From NCBI GenBank assembly GCA_963832355.1, contig CAWHTX010000003.1:418219-482218 (forward strand): DNA of 64,000 nt, given 5' to 3'. A program made the position numbers and the translations under genes. This document shows, piece after piece, positions 9,563-19,390 of the stretch. Source of the stretch: DATFVA01 sp963832355 (GTDB lineage Bacteria; Bacteroidota; Ignavibacteria; Ignavibacteriales; Ignavibacteriaceae). Every line of letters starts with the position of its first letter. The first letter of the stretch is position 1. The notes below the pieces were generated by a model. That model worked only from the letters and a program-made list of their open reading frames with translations, did no database searches and was not told the DNA's origin.

Positions 9563-11164
9563 TTGGAACAGAATTTATTAGTTGAAAAGCTTTCACTGCA
9601 GGCAGAATCGTTTCAGGAAGGATTTAAGCTCTTAACGAAGTCGGATTCTTTTGACGGCATCTTCAGAAATTTCGCAAATCTGCTCAGGGCAAATTTTATG
9701 ATCACAAATCTGCAACTGCTTCATAAAGCGACTTCGAAAGCTGACTGGAAAGTTATAGGATCACAGAAACTGGATGCAGATGATAAAAAATACCTGGATG
9801 ACCAGAAGCAGCAGACCATGTATTACACTGATGGAAAGTATAATGCTTCAATTATCCTGCCTCTTAACGACTCATCGTTTCTGGGTATCCTCCTTGGGAA
9901 TAAGCTGTACGGCGAAGGCTTATCAGATTTCGATAAAATAACTCTGCAGATACTTCTCCAGGTATTTGCCAGTGCATATGAATCATTTCTGAATCAGAAA
10001 AAAGAGAAACAGTTCATTTTTAATCTCAACGAAAAAATCCTTCAGCTGAATAACCTGATCGAAACAGGCATTGATCTCGCGAAGTTTGAAAATCAGAACG
10101 TGCTCTATGAGATGGCCCTGGCAAGAATGGTATCATTAACCAATTCTTCGGCAGCACTTATAAGCATATCTGACGGTAATAAGGAACAGCCTGATAGGAA
10201 GTTTACTTTCCCCCCGGGAATCCAATCAGAAAGTATATTAAACAGCAAATATAAAATAGAATCCTCTTTTACATTCAGGGATATGTCGTACAGGTTTGTT
10301 CTTTCAGAGAAGGAAACACGGAAGGGTGTTATTGAATTCAGCGATCTGGATCAGATGCTGCTTGAAGCTATTTCCCGCCAGGTTCGGACTGCCATTGAAA
10401 ATAATTTTCTCTTAAAAGAATCTCTTGAAAAAGAGAGGATTGAAAAGGAACTGCTGCTTGCAGCCTCTATCCAGCAAAGAATAATACCTGATAAGCTGCC
10501 CGTAATTGAAGGATATGAGATTGCCGGCGAGAACATTCCCTCACGTGAAGTTGGAGGCGACTATTACGACTGTATCGATATGGGGAATGGAAAATTTGCT
10601 TTGATCATAGCCGATGTTGCTGGAAAAGGAATTGCAGCTGCTTTGCTCGTAAACACATTAAATGCTTCATTATATTCATACCTGGAATTTGATCTTCCGT
10701 TAACGAATTTGGCGGACAGACTGAATAAGCTGATATTTAATGCCTCACCTCCCGATAAATTTATTACGTTCTTTATTGCTGTACTTGATTCCAAAACAGG
10801 AGATCTGGATGTTGTGAATGCCGGTCACAATCCAATCCTTCTTCTCAGGAAGGACGGGAAGCTGGATAAGATTGATGCCGGAGGTATAGGGCTCGGTATG
10901 CTTGACCTCGGTATACCATACGAGGGAGAAAAACTGGTGATGCATCCCGGTGATAAGCTTTTCTTTTATACCGACGGAATTCCCGAAGCGATGAATAAAG
11001 AAGAGGTGGAATATTCGGACGAGAGAATGATCGAATTCTTTGAAAAAAATGCTGATAAACCGGCCGCTGAATTTATAGATGGAATTGTAGAGGATGTTGG
11101 TAAACACGTTAAGGGGGAACCGCAAAGTGACGATATTACTTCGATGATCCTGAAGAGAATTTAA
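9563..11164 (+). CDS. Cytoplasmic SpoIIE-type phosphatase with N-terminal GAF-like sensor region
   Basis: 533 residues, no signal peptide or membrane helix. The first roughly 300 residues look like two GAF-like segments (about 20-150 and 160-290) and have no clear ligand motif. A short coiled coil with AASIQQRIIPDKLP then leads to a SpoIIE/PP2C domain about 320-533, with EVGGDYYD (Asp333), NAGHNP, YTDGIPEA and QSDDITSM. The start is TTG: the only nearby upstream ATG, at 9549, runs into a stop after two codons. It closes the partner-switching cassette and gives the STAS protein a second phosphatase, presumably for a cytoplasmic signal. Confidence 0.88.
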   Translation: MEQNLLVEKLSLQAESFQEGFKLLTKSDSFDGIFRNFANLLRANFMITNLQLLHKATSKADWKVIGSQKLDADDKKYLDDQKQQTMYYTDGKYNASIILPLNDSSFLGILLGNKLYGEGLSDFDKITLQILLQVFASAYESFLNQKKEKQFIFNLNEKILQLNNLIETGIDLAKFENQNVLYEMALARMVSLTNSSAALISISDGNKEQPDRKFTFPPGIQSESILNSKYKIESSFTFRDMSYRFVLSEKETRKGVIEFSDLDQMLLEAISRQVRTAIENNFLLKESLEKERIEKELLLAASIQQRIIPDKLPVIEGYEIAGENIPSREVGGDYYDCIDMGNGKFALIIADVAGKGIAAALLVNTLNASLYSYLEFDLPLTNLADRLNKLIFNASPPDKFITFFIAVLDSKTGDLDVVNAGHNPILLLRKDGKLDKIDAGGIGLGMLDLGIPYEGEKLVMHPGDKLFFYTDGIPEAMNKEEVEYSDERMIEFFEKNADKPAAEFIDGIVEDVGKHVKGEPQSDDITSMILKRI

Positions 11165-11426
11165 TAACCAGTTTACTCTAATATCATCAGAGTAATGAGA
11201 TCTTGTCATCCTGTCATATTTATATCTATTTTAATATTAGTACGATAGTCCTATGCACAGGCCATATTCCATATTATATAGAGCAAAGGATACCATAAAA
11301 TCTGCAGCGGCTCCGTCACAAGTTGTGGCGGTACTATAGGTTACAACTTATCTGTCCGCAAATTTTTATATTATCTCACCAGAAGATCTATCTCTTTTTG
11401 TTTACAATACATTAGAGGGCAATGTT

Positions 11427-12551
11427 ATGAAAAACGAAAAGTACAGAAGGCTTGTTGAACAACTACTGGATATGGCCGATATAAAAATAAACGGGGATCG
11501 TCCTTTTGACATACAGGTTCACAACAACCGATTCTATAAAAGAGCAGTAACTGAAGTAGAGCTGGGAATGGGAGAATCCTACATGGACAACTGGTGGGAC
11601 TCAGCAAAACTTGATGAACTGATTTACAGGGTAATACACGCCGATTTGCAAAACAAAATTAAACATAACCTTAAAATTGCTATACAGCTTGCCGGATTCT
11701 ATCTGATTAATATGCAGTCGCGCAGGAGAGCATTCATCATAGGAGAAAAGCATTACGACCTGGGAAATGATCTTTTCAAACTGATGCTGGATAAACGAAT
11801 GAATTACAGCTGCGGCTACTGGAAGGATGTCTCAACTCTTGATGAAGCCCAGGAAAACAAGCTCGACCTGATCTGCCGGAAATTGTATTTGAAGCCGGGG
11901 ATGCACGTACTTGATATCGGCTGCGGATGGAGTGCATTCGGAAAATACGCTGCAGAGAAATATGATGTGAAAGTTACAGGTGTAACCGTATCCAAAGAAC
12001 AGGTTGTCCTGGGGAAGAAATTGTGCAAGGGGCTGCCAGTTGAAGTAAGACTGCAGGATTACAGGGATGTTCATGAAAAATTCGATAGAATCGTATCCGT
12101 CGGTATGATTGAACACGTAGGTTATAAAAATTACAGCGAATACTTTAGAACTGCGGCAGGGAATTTAAAAGAGGACGGGTTGTTTCTTCTTCATACTATA
12201 GGAGATGTCCGTTCAGCAAAAAACACAGACGCATGGACGCACAAGTATATTTTCCCTAATGGAATGCTTCCCTCAGTCTCTCAACTCGGGAAAGCCATTG
12301 AAGGTCTTTTTGTAATGGAAGACTGGCATAACTTCGGGGCAGATTATGATAAAACCCTGATGGCATGGTATAATAATTTTATTATGGGCTGGGGAATACT
12401 GAAAAATAAATACAGTGAGAGGTTCTTCAGGATGTGGACATACTTTCTGCTTTCATCTGCCGGTGCTTTCCGGGCACGCAATAAAAACCAGCTGTGGCAG
12501 CTTGTGTTATCAAAAAACGGCGTCCGGGGCGGCTACTGCTCTGTAAGGTAA
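11427..12551 (+). CDS. cfa: Cyclopropane-fatty-acyl-phospholipid synthase
   Basis: 374 residues, close to the 382 of E. coli Cfa. The SAM site is VLDIGCGWSAFGKYAAE; MNYSCGYW matches the conserved cysteine segment and SVGMIEHVGYKNY the bicarbonate/active-site region. The enzyme methylenates cis double bonds of membrane phospholipid acyl chains using S-adenosylmethionine, hardening the membrane in stationary phase or acid. ATG at 11427 follows AGAGGGC. It stands alone, with 262 bases upstream and 140 downstream. Confidence 0.93.
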   Translation: MKNEKYRRLVEQLLDMADIKINGDRPFDIQVHNNRFYKRAVTEVELGMGESYMDNWWDSAKLDELIYRVIHADLQNKIKHNLKIAIQLAGFYLINMQSRRRAFIIGEKHYDLGNDLFKLMLDKRMNYSCGYWKDVSTLDEAQENKLDLICRKLYLKPGMHVLDIGCGWSAFGKYAAEKYDVKVTGVTVSKEQVVLGKKLCKGLPVEVRLQDYRDVHEKFDRIVSVGMIEHVGYKNYSEYFRTAAGNLKEDGLFLLHTIGDVRSAKNTDAWTHKYIFPNGMLPSVSQLGKAIEGLFVMEDWHNFGADYDKTLMAWYNNFIMGWGILKNKYSERFFRMWTYFLLSSAGAFRARNKNQLWQLVLSKNGVRGGYCSVR

Positions 12552-12691
12552 TTCTTTACAGATATTTTCTTCTGAAAGAAGAAAGGTTCATATAAAATTA
12601 TTTTCTTTGGTGTGATATTTTGCATTGAGAGTATTTTCTTTCTGTCATTTAGTTTGTGATTGTCCGATATTTGTATTGAACGAAAGAGAGA

Positions 12692-13105
12692 GTGGATGAG
12701 GTTGTATTGCTATATGCTCAAAAAATTCTGCTGGTTGAAGATTTCGGTTTGATTGCCCTCGACATTAAGACTATGTTGATTTCAACTGGCTTTCCAAATA
12801 TTAAAGTCGCCTATAACGGTCAGGAAGCAATTAATATATCGGAGATTTACGCACCCGATCTTATCCTTATGGATATTATGCTCGGAGATGGTATAAATGG
12901 AATTGAAACAGCCAGAACAATTTGTAAGGTTCATCCTATCCCTATTATCTATATTACTGGTTCCACAGATAAAGAAACTCAGAAAGAAGCAAGAAATACA
13001 TCCCCGGCAGCTATAATACATAAACCCATTTATTTACCTGAACTTGAATATTCAGTTAAATCAGCGCTTGGGATAAATCCCGATTTCAGCATTCAGGCTA
13101 TATAG
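12692..13105 (+). CDS. Stand-alone CheY-like response regulator
   Basis: 137 residues, receiver domain only. The acidic pair is Glu16-Asp17, the phospho-acceptor is Asp61 in LILMDIMLGDG, the switch residue is in YITGSTD, and Lys111 is in HKP. There is no output domain, so it should act by binding a partner. Start is GTG at 12692, in front of the conserved ILLVED strand. Its 3' end overlaps the convergent STAND gene by 8 bases. No histidine kinase is adjacent, so it is an orphan within this window. Confidence 0.85.
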   Translation: MDEVVLLYAQKILLVEDFGLIALDIKTMLISTGFPNIKVAYNGQEAINISEIYAPDLILMDIMLGDGINGIETARTICKVHPIPIIYITGSTDKETQKEARNTSPAAIIHKPIYLPELEYSVKSALGINPDFSIQAI

Positions 13106-16100
13106 AACTTGCCTCAATTATTTTCTTTGCGTTAAGGAGACTATGGGTTGAGAATCCCTCCGTGAACTTTTCATACACACTAGTTAATATCACTATCGTT
13201 TCTGAAGACTTTTCTGTATCAGCCAGAATTTTCGACAGGCTCAGAGCAGCATCCAATTCAAACATCAGGATATTTTGTTTTTCTGAGATCTTAATTGCTT
13301 CACGGAATAATGATTCAGCGTCTGCAGAATTACCAGGTGAGATCATATAAAGAATTTCTCCTTTGATTCTGAAAAAGCTCGCTAATAAAGGATTGCCTGA
13401 TTCTATTCCTATTATTTCAAGTGCACCGTTTATATGTGAAAGTCCCTCCTCTAACATTCCAGCCTGTAAACAGGAACCTGCCCTGAGTGAAAGAAGTAGC
13501 GGCCAGAATACCGGGGGAGTTTTCAACTCTGTATAAAGGTTAATTCCAAGCTCGATTTCCTCAAGCCCTTCTTTGATCCTGTTTAATCCTACATTTGCAA
13601 CTCCATAAAGCGCGTGGGCAGCGGCTTTCCATATCGGGAAATCATGTTTCTCGCTTATATCAAGTACAAGCTGTGCATTTTTTGCTGTTACTTCAGGTTC
13701 ATCCCGCCAGAGGTGAAGAAGTCCTGAATGGAAATGGGCATAAGCATCGCTGTATGGATAGTTTAATTGTGCAGCCATCTTCACAGATTCTTTCGAATGA
13801 AAAAGGGAACGATCGGGAAAACCCATCATCCATAAACATAAAGAAGAGGTAGTATGTGATATTACCCCCGGATTATTTCCAAACCGGAACTTAAAGAATG
13901 TATAGTTCGCTGATTTATAAGAAGCAAGAGCCTTTTCAAGCTGGTTCATACCGGGAGCCAGATCTCCGGAAAAAACCTGACTATATCCCATTATAAGATG
14001 ACCTTCGGTCTTTGCTGATGGATTATTTGCCTTTTCCGCAGCTTGTAAAAGCTGCTTGCCAATCTTTAAGCCTTTACCGAATTTCCCCATATATACATAA
14101 AAACTGGCCAGCGCTCTCAAAATCGAAAATGATTGTGGAATTTCACCATATTTGTTACAGAGGTCCAGGGCATGGTTAAAAACATCTTCAACATCAGGAG
14201 TACAGCCTTTAAGAGCCATTAGCACCCGCCCTAGTGTCATCTGCAGCATGATTTCCCGTTCGGCCCGTTCGGGGGTTGAAGGGACTGAGGAAAGGACGTT
14301 CAACAGATCATTCGTAAGCTCTATACTATAATAAAGCCATCCGCGTGCCTCGTACAGCAGCCATAAACAATCAGTCAATTTCTGCAGCTGCACTATATCT
14401 TTTTGTCCCAGCCAGTATTTCCATGAAGCACGGATGTTCTGTATATCAGTTTCAAGATCATTTAATGCTTCGTCTCGTTCATTTCCTGTGAGCCATTTCC
14501 ACTGAACCTGTGCAAAATCAACAAAATATAATGCGTGTTCATGATAAACTGCAGCCTTAAAATCCGGATCCGCTTCTAATTTTTCTGCTGCATATTCCCT
14601 GATAGTCTCTAGCATCCTTAACCTTTGGCTACCATCCCCCCGGCCCGAACTCCGGATCAGGCTTTTGTCAATAAGTGAGGATAATAAATCCATAATGTCC
14701 GACTTAAAGCCGTTCTCCTCATCGGATTTTTCAGCTACCGATTCAACCTGTTCGAAAGTGCATTCAGGGAAAACAGATAAAAGAGCAAATAATTTCTGTT
14801 CTTCGGAACTGAGCATTTCATAGCTCCAGTCGATGGTATCACGCAGAGTCTGCTGTCTTTCAGGAAGGTCACGCGCACCGCCTCTCAACAGTTTAAGGCG
14901 TTTGTCCATGCGTTTGAGTAAGGCTTCAGGTGAAAATAAATTTATGCGTGAAGCCGCCAGTTCTATTGCTAAGGGAAGTCCGTCAAGCCGACTGCAGATC
15001 TCAATTACAGGAATAACATTTTCTTCAGAAATTTTGAAATCCGGTTTCACAGATTGAGCCCGTTCAGCGAAGAACTGAACAGATTCGTTTTTCAGGATTT
15101 CAGAAACGGCCTGTTTCAATGGACCTGTATCAGGAAGCTGAAGAGGAGGGACCGGGAAGATCTGTTCACCACGCAGCCGGAGAGGTTCCCTGCTGGTTAC
15201 AATAAGTTTTAGCTGTGGACAGCTCAGAAGAAGGTCATAAATATGAGGGGCAGCCATTGTAAGCTGTTCAAAATTATCAAGAAGGAGTAATATCTTTCTG
15301 TTTTGTAGATACTTTTTGACCTCATCAAGCATGTTCCGGTCACTTATTTCTCTCAACCCCAGCGTTCGTGCTGCAGCCGCAAAGAGAGAGTCGGTATCCA
15401 TGGCAGTGGAAAGATCAACAAAAAAAACACCGTCGTTAAAATTATCCATCAGGTGTGAAGCCAGCTGAATTCCAAGACGGGTTTTACCGGTACCGCCCGG
15501 ACCGGTAAGAGAAAGTAAGTGAACATCCTCACGCTGCAGCAGATCACTTATAATTTCCAGTTCCTTTTGGCGCCCAATAAATGGCGTTATTAACGGCGGC
15601 AGATTATTCCTGATCCCGCTCTTATTTCGCTTGTTGTCGCTTCGGGATGGTTCGGGCTGTAAATTTTCTATTTTGATACTTTGAACTTCGGCAGGAAGGT
15701 GAATGCCGAACATTGAGTGGTAGCGTTTTAAATGTGCAGCCGCATAAATCAGTCCTGCCAGTCTTTCGTGTTCGGATATAATGACTTTATTACAATAATT
15801 CAAACCGGCGCTTACGGCAGCCAGCCAGTACTGTCCCCACATATCATCCGACAAACTCGAATACTTTTTCTTAACGAGGTCTGCGAATACAATTCTCCCG
15901 GAATTTATTACGGAACAGATACCTGCAAGTTCGATAGGAACGCTCTGCGGATCCATAATATCTTCAGCGGCAAAGCGGGTAACAAAGTCTATCCATTTTG
16001 CTAAAGAAACTCTTGTTAGTTCCCGAACCAGGTACGACATTTCAAGGTAGCAGTTATCATACATAAGCGGCATACCGGTTTTGAAGAGAGCAAAATCTAT

Positions 16101-16868
16101 AAGATAATACCCGGTCAGTTCAGCAGCTTTGCCTTCAAATTTGGCCAGTATATTCCCTATGTTAAGATCTCCATGCTGAAATCCTGTGATAGTATCTATA
16201 GGTCTTACAGAATTCCAGAGTTCCTTCTGCTGAGCAAATACATATGGGTTTGGGAATACATTACCCTGAAGCAGAAGTGCGGGTATATTATTAGTTACCT
16301 TGCAGTTATCTTCAAGGAAACATTCGATATTCCCGCCGGGATTCAGCCGGTAACCGAGCCAGGAGGAAAGTATTTTCTGAGGATGGGCTGCCTGTTTGAA
16401 AACAGGATCCGAGTTCCATCCGGAAAGCAGCATTCCGGCTGTTGTTCCAAACAACGTTTCAAGTTTATCCTGCTGCTGATAGCTGGCAAGAGGACGATAA
16501 TTGTTGAGAGAATGTCCCGCTATATCATAGAATATTGCTACTGAGTTCTCAAGTTCAATTCTGTCAAATGCCAGACCCGCAATGTGATTTCTCGCGAAGT
16601 CCGGGGGAGCCTGCTTAACTGCGGTACTATGCCTGGCAAGTTCATCCATTCCCGATTTATTGCTTTTATGATCGAGCTTAAGTACGAGATGACGAACATC
16701 ATTGGAATCAGCTGTAGAAACACTCACCAGGAAGAGACTGGCGCCTGTCTGACCGCCTTTTAGTTCCTGCAGCAAGGTAACTTTTATTTTTTTTGATTCC
16801 TGAGCAAAGCTTAGTACGTTCTGATATTCAACGGGGAGAGAAAGAAATTCTTCTGCCAGATTGGTCAT
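13098..16868 (-). CDS. Kinase-like (APH-type) domain fused to STAND ATPase and TPR array
   Basis: About 1256 residues from the ATG at 16868. The frame stays open to a TTG at 16976, but the added 36 residues match no domain. Numbering here is from that TTG. About 37-430 is kinase-fold: GFQHGDLNIGNIL (His268, Asp270, Asn272) and YYLIDFA (Asp near 294) resemble the catalytic and metal loops of aminoglycoside/choline kinases. About 458-760 is an AfsR/COG3903-like STAND NTPase with Walker A GPGGTGKTRLG (about 490-500), Walker B ILLLLDNFEQL (about 559-570), SREPLRLRGEQ, GLPLAIELAASR and a winged-helix segment. The rest is TPR-like helices. No HTH or SARP DNA-binding domain is present, unlike most relatives. 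STAND proteins are switches that oligomerise on a trigger. Partner and substrate are unknown; a conflict or signalling role is inference. Confidence 0.8.
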   Translation of the reverse strand: MTNLAEEFLSLPVEYQNVLSFAQESKKIKVTLLQELKGGQTGASLFLVSVSTADSNDVRHLVLKLDHKSNKSGMDELARHSTAVKQAPPDFARNHIAGLAFDRIELENSVAIFYDIAGHSLNNYRPLASYQQQDKLETLFGTTAGMLLSGWNSDPVFKQAAHPQKILSSWLGYRLNPGGNIECFLEDNCKVTNNIPALLLQGNVFPNPYVFAQQKELWNSVRPIDTITGFQHGDLNIGNILAKFEGKAAELTGYYLIDFALFKTGMPLMYDNCYLEMSYLVRELTRVSLAKWIDFVTRFAAEDIMDPQSVPIELAGICSVINSGRIVFADLVKKKYSSLSDDMWGQYWLAAVSAGLNYCNKVIISEHERLAGLIYAAAHLKRYHSMFGIHLPAEVQSIKIENLQPEPSRSDNKRNKSGIRNNLPPLITPFIGRQKELEIISDLLQREDVHLLSLTGPGGTGKTRLGIQLASHLMDNFNDGVFFVDLSTAMDTDSLFAAAARTLGLREISDRNMLDEVKKYLQNRKILLLLDNFEQLTMAAPHIYDLLLSCPQLKLIVTSREPLRLRGEQIFPVPPLQLPDTGPLKQAVSEILKNESVQFFAERAQSVKPDFKISEENVIPVIEICSRLDGLPLAIELAASRINLFSPEALLKRMDKRLKLLRGGARDLPERQQTLRDTIDWSYEMLSSEEQKLFALLSVFPECTFEQVESVAEKSDEENGFKSDIMDLLSSLIDKSLIRSSGRGDGSQRLRMLETIREYAAEKLEADPDFKAAVYHEHALYFVDFAQVQWKWLTGNERDEALNDLETDIQNIRASWKYWLGQKDIVQLQKLTDCLWLLYEARGWLYYSIELTNDLLNVLSSVPSTPERAEREIMLQMTLGRVLMALKGCTPDVEDVFNHALDLCNKYGEIPQSFSILRALASFYVYMGKFGKGLKIGKQLLQAAEKANNPSAKTEGHLIMGYSQVFSGDLAPGMNQLEKALASYKSANYTFFKFRFGNNPGVISHTTSSLCLWMMGFPDRSLFHSKESVKMAAQLNYPYSDAYAHFHSGLLHLWRDEPEVTAKNAQLVLDISEKHDFPIWKAAAHALYGVANVGLNRIKEGLEEIELGINLYTELKTPPVFWPLLLSLRAGSCLQAGMLEEGLSHINGALEIIGIESGNPLLASFFRIKGEILYMISPGNSADAESLFREAIKISEKQNILMFELDAALSLSKILADTEKSSETIVILTSVYEKFTEGFSTHSLLNAKKIIEASSI

Positions 16869-17048
16869 TGTGTTATGCTTTTGTTTTGTTAAAATTATTG
16901 CCTTCAGCCAGCGGAGATTCGGATAAGTATCGGCCGTGCTTTTAATATCCCTAAGGATTACGAGAAAATTCTTCAAGAATTAATAATAGCATAACCCGGG
17001 GAAAGATCAGTTGTTTAGTGTTCCGTTACTCTTTCATTACTACTCGGA

Positions 17049-17243
17049 TTATTCGTGATTATTTCCATACTGAATTTGGATAAGCAGCTTCTGAAGATTT
17101 AGAGACCTTACCGAATCAACAGCATACTCGATGCGTCCTTCTTCACAAAGGCCTTTAATCCCAGCCTCTTCATAAGCACGGATGAATTCCTTTGTACATT
17201 CCTCTCTAACTAACTCAGCGGCTCTTTCAATTTCTTTATCCAT
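17049..17243 (-). CDS. Small acidic hypothetical protein
   Basis: 64 residues, highly charged and helical (MDKEIERAAELVREECTKEF). No family recognised. The start is supported by AAGGA eight bases upstream, and the gene begins 15 bases after the PLP decarboxylase stop on the same strand, so the two are probably co-transcribed. It may be a small partner of the decarboxylase or of the gene beyond; nothing in the sequence decides. Confidence 0.6.
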   Translation of the reverse strand: MDKEIERAAELVREECTKEFIRAYEEAGIKGLCEEGRIEYAVDSVRSLNLQKLLIQIQYGNNHE

Positions 17244-17258
17244 AGCATATGTCCTTAT

Positions 17259-18728
17259 TCAGTCAACAGGTTTTGATTTCTTTTCAACAAGTTCTCTTCC
17301 TATCCTGACCACTTCTTTTGCCAGCAGATCGAAATCCTCTGTCCTGCTGCGATGGTTAGCGATAGCAATTCTCAGGCAGTAAATATCTTTTAAAGTAGTA
17401 TATGAAGGAACGGCTATTCCCTGCTCATGTAGTTGAAATAAAATTTCTTTATTAAGTCTGTTAAGTGTATCGGTATCAAGATTACCGGGATTAAATCGGA
17501 AACAGACTATATCCAATCCGATTGGAGCAATTAATTCCAGGTTTGGATCATTCTCTACCAGATTGCCGAAATACTTTGCCTGTTCAATATTCCGGTCGAT
17601 CATTCTGCCGAACTTATTCAGACCTTGTTCTTTAACGGACATCCAGACTTTCAGCGCCCGAAAGCTTCTTGATAATTCCAGCCCGTAGTCAGAGAACCAG
17701 AGGTCAGCACCGGGAATACCCCGAGTTTCGTGTGCAAGGTATTCAGGTGTAAGTGAAAATGCTGCTCTATGTTCAATTGAATGTCGAACAAGAACGCAGC
17801 CTGCTTCAAAAGGAATATGGAGCCATTTATGAAGATCAAGGGCTACTGAATCAGCCTGTTCCATTCCTTTAAGTTTAGGCCCGGCATGCTTCGATAAGAC
17901 AGCAACGGCACCTATTGCTCCGTCGACATGAAACCAGAGATTTTCATCACGGCAAATAGCTGCCAGTCTTTCCAGATCATCAATAGCTCCCGTGTTTATG
18001 GTGCCGGCATTTCCGATAATGCATATTGGTTTTCGGCCTGCTTCACGATCTTCTTTTATTGCTGATTTCAACAGATCCAGGTCGATGGTATAATCATTCT
18101 TTACGGGAATATAATGCAGACCTACCTTCCCGAGTCCCAGCAGTTCAAGAGCCTTCTGATTCGAACTGTGCACTTCGGTAGATGCGTACACGATAAGAGG
18201 CTGGGGAGCGTTCCGCATTCCGGATTCCCTTATGTTAAATCCTGCTTTTGTATTTCTGGCGACTGCCAGCCCGATAAAATTAGCCATCGAACCGCCGCTT
18301 ACGAGCAATCCGCTTGAACTGCCAGGGAGTCCAAGCATTTCCTTCATCCAGTTTATTACCTGTTCCTCCACTAAAGGAGCAGCGTGGTGTCCTCCTCCAA
18401 GGTTGGAATTCATTACAGAGGCCATAAACTCGGCAAGGGCGGCAAATAAAGTTCCGCTTCCCATATACCACCCCCAGAACCTGGGATGAATATTTCCCAT
18501 AGGGTAAGGAAATATTTCTTTAAGGAATTCTTTGTATACATCTGCGGATGGTGAGGGATCTCTGGGAACATGGGATTTGAATTTCTCTCTGATGTTCTCC
18601 GGCACCGGCTGCCAAACTGGCCTTTCTCCAACATTTTGAATATAATTTACAGCATCATCAACCATACGATGAGCCAGCTGACGCAGATCGTCCCAGCTTT
18701 CCGGATCGAGCGTTTCAAACGATTTCAT
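17259..18728 (-). CDS. Group II pyridoxal-phosphate-dependent decarboxylase
   Basis: 489 residues, the usual length of the aromatic-amino-acid/glutamate decarboxylase-like family. It shows HPRFWGWYMGSGT near the N terminus, the cofactor-stacking HSSNQKALELLGLG region, NAGTINTGAIDDL, HVDGAIGAVAV (the pyridine-N Asp), and DLHKWLHIPFEAG with PLP lysine Lys301. The reaction is decarboxylation (or, in some members, decarboxylation-deamination) of an L-amino acid. The substrate cannot be fixed from sequence, though an aromatic amino acid is plausible. Upstream lies a long intergenic region. Confidence 0.88.
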   Translation of the reverse strand: MKSFETLDPESWDDLRQLAHRMVDDAVNYIQNVGERPVWQPVPENIREKFKSHVPRDPSPSADVYKEFLKEIFPYPMGNIHPRFWGWYMGSGTLFAALAEFMASVMNSNLGGGHHAAPLVEEQVINWMKEMLGLPGSSSGLLVSGGSMANFIGLAVARNTKAGFNIRESGMRNAPQPLIVYASTEVHSSNQKALELLGLGKVGLHYIPVKNDYTIDLDLLKSAIKEDREAGRKPICIIGNAGTINTGAIDDLERLAAICRDENLWFHVDGAIGAVAVLSKHAGPKLKGMEQADSVALDLHKWLHIPFEAGCVLVRHSIEHRAAFSLTPEYLAHETRGIPGADLWFSDYGLELSRSFRALKVWMSVKEQGLNKFGRMIDRNIEQAKYFGNLVENDPNLELIAPIGLDIVCFRFNPGNLDTDTLNRLNKEILFQLHEQGIAVPSYTTLKDIYCLRIAIANHRSRTEDFDLLAKEVVRIGRELVEKKSKPVD

Positions 18729-19055
18729 TTTACTAATTAACTTTTTGGGAAATAATGTGCATAATACATAATAATTTGTTATTAAAATAGTCTTGACGAT
18801 AGAAGAAATAGAATTCGTCAGCTGGTCTGAAAAGTATCATTCTTATCGACTTATTTTAGTGAGATTACTCAATAAAATAAAATTGACTTTAATTCAAAAG
18901 AAAAGTAGATTTTCTGCAACCCTTAGCATGATACAATTAACAACCGGATCATTATATAAAATCCTGTTGGTTATTAGTATCCGGGTTAATCTGGTTGATT
19001 TGTGGGTTCTTTAATGAAAATAAATAACCTGAAACATTTACATTAAGGTGCCGTT
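18729..19055. other. Intergenic region between divergent genes
   Basis: 327 AT-rich bases between the PLP decarboxylase (leftward) and a STAS gene (rightward). A 73-codon frame at 18793-19014 exists, but its composition is unlike protein. Divergent promoters are expected here; no convincing TAnnTTTG box or operator was found. Confidence 0.5.
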
Positions 19056-19343
19056 ATGTTCAACATTAATCTTCAAAATGAAAATGAAGTGATTATCTCC
19101 GGTCGTTTTGACGCTGCACAGGTCGATAAAGTTAAAGGAGTTCTAGATGCCGTCTCGAATGACTGCATAGTCAACTTCCAGGACCTTGAATATATTTCAA
19201 GTGCCGGCCTCGGATCATTATTACACCTCTATTCCAGACTGAAAAATTCGGGACATTCGGTGCAGCTCAAAAATCTTAATAAACATGTCAGGGAGGTATT
19301 TAAATATTCAAAACTTGATGGCGTTTTTACTATCCTTGAATAA
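19056..19343 (+). CDS. STAS-domain anti-anti-sigma protein
   Basis: 95 residues, a minimal STAS domain with loop EYISSAGLGSLL, where Ser49 aligns with SpoIIAA Ser58 and the usual Asp is Ser. It lies 47 bases upstream of an ECF sigma factor. STAS proteins normally work with RsbW-like kinases, not with ECF factors, and no kinase is adjacent. It may be a substrate of the kinase at 8749 or simply a neighbour. Confidence 0.85.
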   Translation: MFNINLQNENEVIISGRFDAAQVDKVKGVLDAVSNDCIVNFQDLEYISSAGLGSLLHLYSRLKNSGHSVQLKNLNKHVREVFKYSKLDGVFTILE

Positions 19344-19390
19344 TTTTTCATTATCCTACCAACTTCTTTTCTTCTGAGTTGTAATTAATT

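Noticed and set aside
11165..11426. Short inverted repeats (TACTCT/AGAGTA and CACAAGTTGTG) before cfa
   Set aside because: Too short and without a T run or second copy to support a terminator or operator.
18793..19014. 73-codon frame in the intergenic region
   Set aside because: Low-complexity, AT-driven residues, no ribosome site and no recognisable segment; more likely a promoter region.
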